Below, piece after piece: positions 55,926-64,000 of a stretch of DNA of 64,000 nucleotides. Location of the stretch: NCBI GenBank assembly GCA_963931865.1, contig OZ007512.1:7372208-7436207 (forward strand), in the 5' to 3' direction. The stretch comes from Axinella damicornis. Lineage: Eukaryota > Porifera > Demospongiae > Axinellida > Axinellidae. A model generated the notes under the pieces. It did no database searches. It was not told the DNA's origin and saw only the letters and a program-made list of their open reading frames with translations. Each line of letters starts with the position of its first letter. Position 1 is the first letter of the stretch. The position numbers and the translations under genes are program-made.

Positions 55926-56641
55926 GAACATGAGCTTGTTACTGTAGGTAATATCTAATACTGTATGTAACAGTTGCTTTATAAAGATTATGTGCACTGA
56001 TCAGGATCATTGTGTAACACATAATATTATTATTTCACATGACATACAGATTCATTGTGTATGCATGGCTCATGTGACATGTAGTTTGCAATTGTAATCA
56101 TTATAGCTGCAGGGTAATATTAGGACTCTTGCCATAGTTTACCATTATTACTGGCCCGGAGAGGTAGCTAAGTAACAAATGGTTGGAAGAAAATTATTTC
56201 TATGGAGCCCATGCACTAGCAGCTAAAGTTCAAAGTTGCAGGGACATCCACTCACCTCCATGAGAACATGAGCTTGTTACTGTAGGTAATATCCACTCAC
56301 CTCTATGTGAACATGAGCTTGTTACTGTAGGTAATATCTAATACTGTATGTAACAGTTGCTTTATAAAGATTATGTGCACTGATCAGGATCATTGTGTAA
56401 CACATAATATTATTATTTCACATGACATACAGATTCATTGTGTATGCATGGCTCATGTGACATGTAGTTTGCAATTGTAATCATTATAGCTGCAGGGTAA
56501 TATTAGGACTCTTGCCATAGTTTACCATTATTACTGGCCCGGAGAGGTAGCTAAGTAACAAATGGTTGGAAGAAAATTATTTCTATGGAGCCCATGCACT
56601 AGTAGCTAAAGTTCAAAGTTGCAGGGACATCCACTCACCTC
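55926..56641. repeat. 383-bp-period tandem duplication
   Basis: The 333 bases starting GAACATGAGCTTGTTACTGT at 55926 recur at 56309 with one difference seen (actagcagct / actagtagct). A short partial repeat lies between (56261-56308). The first copy begins just upstream of the minus-strand start codon. Confidence 0.95.
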
Positions 56642-56977
56642 TATGTGGATGAAGTTTGTGGGTTGAATTTCGCTACCAGTTTGCTATCAGGATCAGTGTT
56701 TCAGTCAAACTGAACTATAGCAACTGCTCTGAAGTTTTATTATAATAATTATAGCTAGTTGTTGAACAAAAGCACGTGTTTTTCCGGAGAAACTTTACAG
56801 AGTTTGAAACCTTGTTGTTAACAAATTTGCAGTTAATATGCCGTTTTACAAATATCATAGAATAGTTGACTAATTGGAAGAATTGACTTCACAACAATGA
56901 TCCCTTATATGGAACCCACTGACAATAGCTGATGAAGCTTACTTTTACATTGGTACGTACACATGTGACTCTACACT

Positions 56978-57031
56978 TAGCCTCATTCCCAGGATTCTTA
57001 GCCATGCTGGTGTGGCCTGGGAATGAGGCTA
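56978..57031. repeat. foldback of the TAGCCTCRTTCCCAGG family
   Basis: TAGCCTCATTCCCAGG and CCTGGGAATGAGGCTA are perfect inverted arms of 16 bases. Confidence 0.9.
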
Positions 57032-57039
57032 CTCTACAT

Positions 57040-58880
57040 TATTTTACGCAAATGGAAATCTTTTGAACTCTGCTGCAAGAAAAGTTCACTTGAAATTAAC
57101 TGCTGTACTACAAAAGGAGTTTCTAGCAAATTATTCGGCTACAGCCTGCACAATATGTTGGGTTTGACTTTTCTGAACAACCAATTACCAAATGGTACAA
57201 ACTAAGATATTGCAAGATAGAAGAATTGATAACATTATGTTGGGGTAATTTTACATACCCACAATTAAATTGAAGGTTAACGAAATTTGACACAAGGCAT
57301 TCTGAGTGAGCCCGGCAAATGTTATAATTTGGGCTAGCAGTGCAGTGCAAGTTCGTGGAGACATGCACTCAGTAGCAGATCAAAGGAGGGAAAATTCTAA
57401 ATTCAAGTTTAGCTCAATCCATGACTGCCTCTTCATAACATTAGTTTGCAAAAGCTATTAGCCAGGGTGGTTCTGCGTGTATGGAGACCCTGTAATATAG
57501 ATTATGCAGTTGTGATAACATTATGTTGTGATGCATGCATGCTGTCTTTGGGACCTTGTTTGGGACATCTGAGAGATTTGTAAATTGGAAGGAAGTTGAA
57601 CAATAGCAAACCTTGCTGACCAAAATCACTGAGTATCATGTAGGAGTTTGGAAAAAGGTTTTTGTGATCAGCCAGAACCGAATTCAAAACAGCATTATAA
57701 CTATGTCAATTGTCTAAATGGTAGTCAATATACTATATAGCTGGTCTGCACTATAGTATGTGCATAGTGGTTCTGTATTAGTGTGGACCATGTGATATCA
57801 GCAAAACCTGAAACACAACAGAACATCTTTTGTCTGTACATTTTACATTTCAATACGGAAAATTGATTGAACTATTGACCAAAGTCAGGGCCTAAACTAT
57901 ATGGGCTAGTTGGTGTCCATGACAAAGCAAAAGATTTTCCTCTTTGGCTAGTATATAGTAACAAGCAATTTACAACCTACAATAAAGTGAGTGAAAACTT
58001 AGCAATTCTATAATGCATGAGCATGTGGCTGCGACCTGTTTGTTTGCATTAAAGTGGGTTTGAAACTGATGGCACTGCAATAAGTACTGCTGGTTACTAT
58101 AGCCTAGGGGAATATACTTGTGACTCATGCTTCTTGGGGCTTCAATAATGGGGACTGCAGAGATTAGTAGATTGGAAGATGATAACTGAGTGATGTTGTG
58201 TAACACTGATCATAAAAGCATGCATCAGGCCAGTTTTGCTAGTTAGTCCACGAAACAATTAGCTAGCAGCATACTGCACAATCAACTTGGGAACTAAACA
58301 TCAAGGCACTAAGCTGTTTAAATTTTGTCTTGACAAATTGTTTCAACAAACTCCTCAGGTAGCGCATTTAGTAAGCATTAGCTGTTGCTATAATTATGGA
58401 GGCATGTTTGAAGCACCTACAGGCAGAACGTTTTTGCATATATAGATTCCAGATGGTTGTGACTACTAGCTTAAAAGTGATCTAGTGATTAATACCTATA
58501 CTGACCAGGGCACTGATGTTTGGCAGATAAACATGCAACTGAAACTACAAGTTGCGTACAGCAGCACTTATCCACCTCTACACAAATGTAACTGCTATTA
58601 GAACAGTCCACCGGAGATGCACAAGCTACTGTAGTCTAAAAGTGCCCTAATTACAACCTGCACAATATGTTGGGCCTAATCGATGTCTCTTTATACCAAA
58701 GGTAGTATCCAATTGTGGATCTGTATAGGCAGACCATGATGAAAACATCAGGATTCTAATTTTTGTTGTGATTCATTCTTTGTTTGGGACTGCATTGGGA
58801 CTACTAAGATTTGTAAATTGGAAAGATCTGTGTATCTACACTTTGATACTTACACTATCAATAATACCATTCATTCTGCA
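57040..58880. other. region of diverged internal repeats, no gene resolved
   Basis: AGCCTGCACAATATGTTGGG (57144) recurs as ACCTGCACAATATGTTGGG (58659), and AGATTTGTAAATTGGAA recurs near 57575 and 58810. This indicates degenerate copies of one sequence about 1.2-1.5 kb apart. Short minus-strand frames with N/S/C-rich content could be decayed exons of the neighbouring beta-helix family, but no motif proves it. Confidence 0.4.
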
Positions 58881-59007
58881 GTCATTTTGGTATGAAGGTG
58901 AGAGCTAGGATAAGTTCAAGGACCATATTATTCGGAGGAGAAGAGGCCCAGGAATCTGAATACTCCAGGAATCCAGCACATAAAATGCCTCACAAAGTAA
59001 TCATCTG

Positions 59008-59009
<2 letters not shown>

Positions 59010-59038
<29 letters not shown>
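59010..59038 (+). repeat. poly-C tract
   Basis: About 29 C residues, pyrimidine on the plus strand, followed by a small candidate exon (YMLHQLKGIEVHVGFL, 59069 on) of unknown identity. Confidence 0.85.
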
Positions 59039-59040
<2 letters not shown>

Positions 59041-59200
59041 ATCCTCCCACACACTCATACACCAGTACATGTTGCACCAGCTGAAAGGCATTGAGGTGCA
59101 TGTGGGATTCCTACCGAGTCTTTCTCCTCCTGCAGGTGACTCCAGTGCATCAATGTTCACAAGCACCCTTCCCTCATGGTGATGTCTCTCTCTCCTGCAG

Positions 59201-59261
59201 TGTGCTGGACTGGAATGCCTATGAGAGGTACAGGAGCCAGTGCAGTCCATGTCCAACACAG
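59201..59261 (+). CDS. possible ryanodine receptor exon (VLDWNAYER)
   Basis: Between ctcctgcag and a GTTCAG donor one frame reads VLDWNAYERYRSQCSPCPTQ. The LD.NA(Y/F)ER part resembles a segment preceding the RIH-associated domain of ryanodine receptors. The support is its position just before the stronger exon below. Confidence 0.3.
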
Positions 59262-59438
59262 GTTCAGAAATTCTGTTTGTCCTGCAGTTCATTCCTCTTA
59301 AACGTTTGTGTGTTTAAAAGTCACAATTAATAAAAGCAGCAATAACTGGGCAGATTGTTACCATGTTGTTCCTGAGAAAGTTGCCCCCATTCTCCTCTCC
59401 CCTCCCCTCCCATACCTCACTCCCTACCTTCGTCACAG

Positions 59439-59619
59439 GCAGGCAACACTACCATCATCAACATCAACGTATGTACAGTGGATTTTCTCCTCAGGCTGTA
59501 GGAGTCCATCAGTGACTTCTACTGGCACTACTCTGACTATGACACCTACAGGGAAAAGAGAACTCACTTAAGGTTGCCAAGCAGGTGTTCCAGAGTAGAC
59601 CCTTACAGAGTTCATCCAG
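59439..59619 (+). pseudogene. RYR: ryanodine receptor exon, RIH-associated domain, with stop and shift
   Basis: Ryanodine receptors are ER calcium-release channels. Behind a CT tract and acceptor the frame reads AGNTTIININVCTVDFLLRL, TAG (59499-59501, where the family has Q), then ESISDFYWHYSDYDTYREKR. After shifts come KVAKQVFQ and LTEFIQ at a GTGGGT donor. GNTT.IN…CTVD(Y/F)LLRLQESISDFYW…VAKQVF..LTE(Y/F)IQ is a highly characteristic RyR stretch and distinguishes it from IP3 receptors. CAG-to-TAG is the simplest explanation of the stop. No further exons were identified up to the window end. Confidence 0.85.
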
Positions 59620-59820
59620 GTGGGTGTGGCTGACCTGTACAGTTTTGAATACGATGTGTACAGTATAATAACTATGACCCTCCACCCTCACCCACACACA
59701 CATACACCCCTCTCCACACATCAAACATATACACCATCCTTGCACTTGCACTTGACTACCCTTGAGGGGTTTACCACGATGGTGGCTAACGAGGGCCTGG
59801 AGAAGGCAGAGCCTATGAAC

Positions 59821-60036
59821 CCAGGTCCCCCGGGACCGACGGCTTTACATCCCCTCTGAAGGATGCGGTGTGAACTGTTTCAGGTGAAACACCTTCAAGA
59901 ACACACCTACTCATTTTTTAGGGTAGAGCTGAGTCAACTCCTAGGAGAAAGAAAATCTCCTATGGCAATGGTGGGATTCGAACCTGCAACCTTTCGATTA
60001 GCAGTCAATGCTTTAACCACTCGACCACCAGCCACC
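59821..60036 (-). repeat. tRNA-derived SINE
   Basis: On the minus strand a tRNA-Ser(GCT)-like head carries A box TGGTCGAGTGG (60017-60027) and exact B box GGTTCGAATCC (59974-59984), with anticodon-loop CTGCTAA. The variable arm is too short for a true tRNA-Ser and the T stem is imperfect. A body with GGTGTTTCACCTGAAAC and GATGTAAAGCCGTCGGTCCC follows, so it is a SINE and not a gene. Confidence 0.7.
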
Positions 60037-60649
60037 CCTCCACCACACACCACGCACCTGCACACACCACACACCTGCACACAACACACACACCCCTCTA
60101 TGCTGACCAGCTGAATGAAATCTCTTGGAGGTCCAACAGTTCATGCAGGAGTTCCATAATGGCAAGTGTCACGGTACAGCTTGCGTTGCGGCACAGCAAC
60201 AGTTGTAGGACCCCAGACACTGCATCCCATAGCCGGTTGTGGGCTTTCTGAATCCTGGTTCTTCAAACAGGGACTCTGCACGTGGATACATGTAGGTGTG
60301 TGAGAGGAGAGTTTACGTGTGCAATGTTGTGTCGGTGTGGGTTCATAAAGGCCACCGAAAACACAAAGATTTATCACACAGAATTTAATATATCACTCGG
60401 GTATAATTGGATGTACGAGAGGACAGTACAAGAGATCATTAGGTTTGAGGCTGATAAATATTGTATTGTTGGGCCGGGCCTGCCAACAATATGCATTCTT
60501 CAGGAACTGCTTAGGTTCATTACAGTATACTGCAAATTTTACTGTAGCACAAATAGATACTTCCGTGGCAGCAGTGTTGCTCAAGTATGCAACCCTTAAG
60601 TTGTGTACACCACCCCATGCAGGCTATCTAATTTCCTCCCCTCTTCTAC

Positions 60650-60674
60650 CCCCCCCCCCCCCCCCCCCCCCCCC
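60650..60674 (+). repeat. poly-C tract
   Basis: About 25 C residues ending …cccctaag, an acceptor-like site at 60680. The sequence after it (AGCCAGCTGGCTGCTACG…) was not identified as an exon. Confidence 0.85.
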
Positions 60675-60699
60675 CTAAGAAGCCAGCTGGCTGCTACGA

Positions 60700-63090
60700 A
60701 ACAGCATGATGAACATTGCCACTAAGGTTAAGGGCAATTTACTGTTGGTCTGCTTTTGTATAAGGCTAGGTCAATTTCATCCAATACCAATGCACTTTGA
60801 ATGTAGCTACTCTATTGCATCACTGATATGATGGATTGGTTATTTTGACAGTCAGTAGCTACATTCATCACCCAAATTGCATTTGTTGACAAGGTTTTGT
60901 AATTATGTCCAGCCAACTATGGGTAAATACTAGAACAACTGCAACAAATGATTTGAAGTTGCTACGGGCTTATATCCACAGATAGCTAAGTGGCATTCAC
61001 AGACTGAAAGGGCATTGTTCCTGTGGTTGTGAACTGTATGTCTGTGGCCTAAGTCAAGTAAAGATTCTACTGAGCTTCTCAGTTGAAATCAACATAATTA
61101 TGAGAATTAAGCTAGCTAACATGCATGAAATTGTGATTAGTTATGCCAAAAAGGGACATACCCACTAACTTAAAGGCTGTGAGCATGGGTTCTGTCAAAG
61201 TTCTTGCATGAGTGTCATGTTACCGTGTACAAGTAGTCCCTTACGTATGCCGGCAAAGTGGGATCGGAAAGTTGGAGATAAAATGTCTTGCAAATTGCCA
61301 TTGTCCAAGATTTATTGCCTCAGAATAATGAACAATTCCGTGTCCATACCGATGTTAGCTTATTGTATCCAGTATCCATGATAGCTACATCTGTGTGGAG
61401 AGTACAGTAGTGTGTAAGCTGTGGTTGCTAATTATGTACACCAGATCTCTGTCAATCCATAGAATCCATACAATGTAAGCGATTACCAGTCCTTACGTGC
61501 AAAGAATATAGCACGTAGTCAGTAGCCAATTGTGCATACAGTTCTAGCTAAATATAAGTAGCTATATGTTTGCAGCTATAGTGGATTCAAATTTGCAAAT
61601 TACAACACTCTTGCATCAAAATGTGGACTTAATTGTCAGTGAGCAAGGATTCTCTCAGTTCTATCATAGTCACTGTAGCTGGGCGCTTGGGTGGAGCATC
61701 AACAGCCGACTCCACAGATCCTACCACCTCCTCCCTCTCCCTTCCATCTGCTCCCTCGATCTGGCATGAACTGAAGTACAAACACATCTTTGCAGACTTG
61801 AGGCAGAGGTAGGTGTGATACGTGAGGATGCATACATGTACAAAGGTAGCACATCAGACTAGAGCAGCTTGTCCAGCAGCTGAGTCTCCAGTTGGTCTAT
61901 GTCTGTTGTAGATCGTCCAACCAGAAAGGATTATCAGTTTTAAAAGAAACAATGTTTCTGTGACATGAATAATCGTGTTCTTGTACACAATTCCTCTGAT
62001 ACCAGTGCCCATTAGTAGACATGACGACATTACTATCCATCTGAAGGTTTGCCAACACAGACCTAAGTTAAGTAATCTATCCATGCACACAAAGTGTTAC
62101 ATTGTATTTGGTTGGGGGTTTTGTACTCACAAAGCTGACTGTATTAATTAAAATATAATTATAATATGCCATGCATGTATTGTCTTGATTGATGAGTTAT
62201 GCACAGAATGTGATTTGATTTAATTTACACAATGACGTGATCTTTTTTGCTGTGAGCAGAAATTAGCTACACACATGATCATGCTTAGTATGACCATAAC
62301 TTCCCTTTGGAGGTTGGAATTGTAAGCAGGTGTGGTCTATTCTGGATCTAGTCCCCGTATATAGCTACATTGATGAAGAGATTTCAGCGTAATTTTTGTG
62401 TTATGGTTTCCAATCATTTTTGGGGATTTGGTTGTTGTGGTGACCAAGTTTCTTCATGTTCAATACTTATATAAATGTGTGCTGTTGTTGATGCATATAC
62501 ATTCGGTGACTTCTTATGGTCACTACTAATTTTAAACCTTCCATCATTAATATTTAAGTCAGTGTTGGCATTTAGTCTGTGTATAACGATTATGTACACA
62601 AGTTGATTTGTAGCAGATTGTGCATAGCATATAGACCTGGGAGATGCACAGAAAATACTGGTACACAAAATTTTTGGACGTAAATATAAGTAAGATCTGA
62701 AAAACTTGTATTATGCAGGTGATGTTGCTATGTCTGCTATTGAAGAGGAGAGAAATGCCATTATTCTTTGCGTGCCAAATGCAAAGGAGTGTCTCAGCAG
62801 AAGACTACAACTGACGTTGACTCTGCAGGAAAAGATGTAGAAGAAAATTAGAAAACTGAAAAATGATATCTGATTATCTGCTACTCATTACTGTAACAAC
62901 TGTACATATAAATTGTCGTTGTCTTTTTGTGTTTTTTTTCGCATTGTTTATGTACGAAGATTTGGGCAGAGTTTTAAAATCATTGACCATAAAACTAAAT
63001 GAAAAGTGTGCATCACAAGATGAAGTGCAACTTTGGACAGCGACAAAATAGTTTGGAATGTGTTAACAATAATCAGGAGGTTGTTTATAT
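60700..63090. other. stretch with only weak coding signals
   Basis: The best candidate is a plus frame at about 61690-61811, ADSTDPTTSSLSLPSAPSIW, then HELKYKHIFADLRQ before GTAGGT. Its family is unknown. A short frame with EEERNAIILCVPNAKECLSR is at about 62740. Otherwise AT-rich and unremarkable. Confidence 0.35.
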
Positions 63091-63095
63091 CAGGA

Positions 63096-64000
63096 TCACC
63101 AAAGGATGTTCAAACCAAATCCCACGAGTAGGATGCTGCGAACCACCAACATTAGACCAGTCCAAAATCGGAAATTGTCCTTACACGGTGCATCTAGCAG
63201 GGGATAATGTAGGCATCCATTCCATAGAAAAAAACCGTTTTCAATGCCGAGATCAAGGTTCAGCCATGCAATGAAGACTGCAAGCACTTGTTGGAATACT
63301 CTTACACCAAAGATGTTTGGTGTCTTGAAGAAGTTAGCATGGTTTACCCAGACAATAATATTTGCATAAAAGATGAGGCCATTGATTGTTCCCATAGAGA
63401 CAGATGATCAGTAGCTAGCAACACTAGCATTAATCCAGCTAGTGCAATTGGTAACAGAAGATCAAGGTAGGCATTTGTACACTCCAAACACTAGCTGGGA
63501 AGTACCAATTGTCAGACTGAGGTTTGAATTACATCTTCCACAGAGGGAGGATACCTGAACGTCCTTGAGCACACTGCTGATCTGGGTGGTCAAGATGTAG
63601 CCAGAGTCGAGTGGGTTTGCAGTAGTTAAGTGGACGGTGATAGTGTAGTACGATGTCACTCCGGTTGTGGTGGGTGCTGATCCATTTTGACCTGGTTCTC
63701 AGTACCAGCGGTGTTGCACCAGAGATGTTGCAGTGTAAGCCTCTGTCTTGAAGCACTGGAGCACACTCACACTGAGCAGTGATGTTGGAGAGCTGGAAGC
63801 CAGGGGGACACAGGAGGAGTGTAGCATTTATTACAACACCAACTTGAGATGTACCGTATTGGACACCATCCACCCCCAACAGTATTGCTTGGTTTTCTTG
63901 TGGAGCAAGATTTTTATTCACCAGGTTAGCATGCACTATTCCAGAGACAGATCCTTTTTGCTGTCCTACAATCAGGAGCGCATGATGATTTTAAAGTACT
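63096..64000 (-). pseudogene. second beta-helix / TM gene, C-terminal half, runs off the window
   Basis: Minus-strand frames match the 53.2-54.3 kb gene. They read VNKNLAPQENQAILLGVDGV, LLCPPGFQLSNITAQCECAP and LQDRGLHCNISG (63936-63700), then a shift to HLTTANPLDSGYILTTQISS, and MGTINGLIFYANIIVWVN with VFIAWLNLDLGIE (63395 downward). It preserves the Cys-rich junction better than the other copy. The N-terminal half would lie beyond 64000. Confidence 0.75.

Noticed and set aside
59970..60036. Functional tRNA-Ser(GCT) gene on the minus strand
   Set aside because: The variable arm is far too short for tRNA-Ser, the T stem mispairs and a SINE-like body follows.

Overview
The window is animal nuclear DNA: genes are split by many small introns, (CA)n and (CCCT)n tracts are everywhere, and decayed DNA transposons and LTR retrotransposons are common. 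The recognisable families are an axonemal (outer-arm type) dynein heavy chain, a receptor-type tyrosine kinase, a ryanodine-receptor fragment, and a beta-helix/multi-TM surface protein family. The last resembles, from memory, a family greatly expanded in demosponges such as Amphimedon. I therefore lean towards a sponge, with low to moderate certainty.

Layout. 0.3-29.2 kb (+): remains of one dynein heavy chain in at least 25 exon blocks, from the tail (DHC_N1) to the C-terminus. AAA1, AAA2, AAA4, parts of the stalk and the last C-terminal exon are recognisable. AAA3, AAA5, most of AAA6 and about 140 residues of linker/AAA1 are absent. Many blocks carry frameshifts, stops or broken splice sites, so it is called a pseudogene. 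Its tail is interrupted at 1.9-4.0 kb by a degenerate Ty3/Gypsy element, with homologous intron sequence on both sides. 29.2-32.3 kb: no recognised gene; an orphan CCAAT/TATA promoter-like site and a G-rich minisatellite. 32307-35451: a complete piggyBac transposon with TTAA target duplication and 13-bp terminal repeats, carrying a one-base frameshift, one stop, and a nested TA-flanked MITE. 36-41 kb: Gypsy integrase remnants on the minus strand, a 271-bp near-perfect palindrome, a hAT deletion derivative and foldback repeats. 46.3-52.8 kb (+): a tyrosine kinase domain in seven exon blocks (non-RD, HGD catalytic loop), followed by a tail containing a 21-bp minisatellite that encodes SPGIVAR-type heptads. 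53.2-55.9 kb (-): a broken beta-helix/TM gene; its C-terminal half recurs at 63.1-64.0 kb and runs off the window. 59.2-59.6 kb (+): ryanodine-receptor RIH-associated-domain exon. 59.8-60.0 kb (-): tRNA-derived SINE.

Two points cut across the window. Strand-polarised pyrimidine tracts (poly-C, CCCT, CT, CA) sit directly upstream of most 3' splice sites in the dynein, kinase and ryanodine-receptor genes. Several frameshifts are single-base losses in homopolymers spread over unrelated genes, so part of the apparent decay could be consensus error. The missing dynein modules, the in-frame stops and the exon duplication are harder to explain that way.
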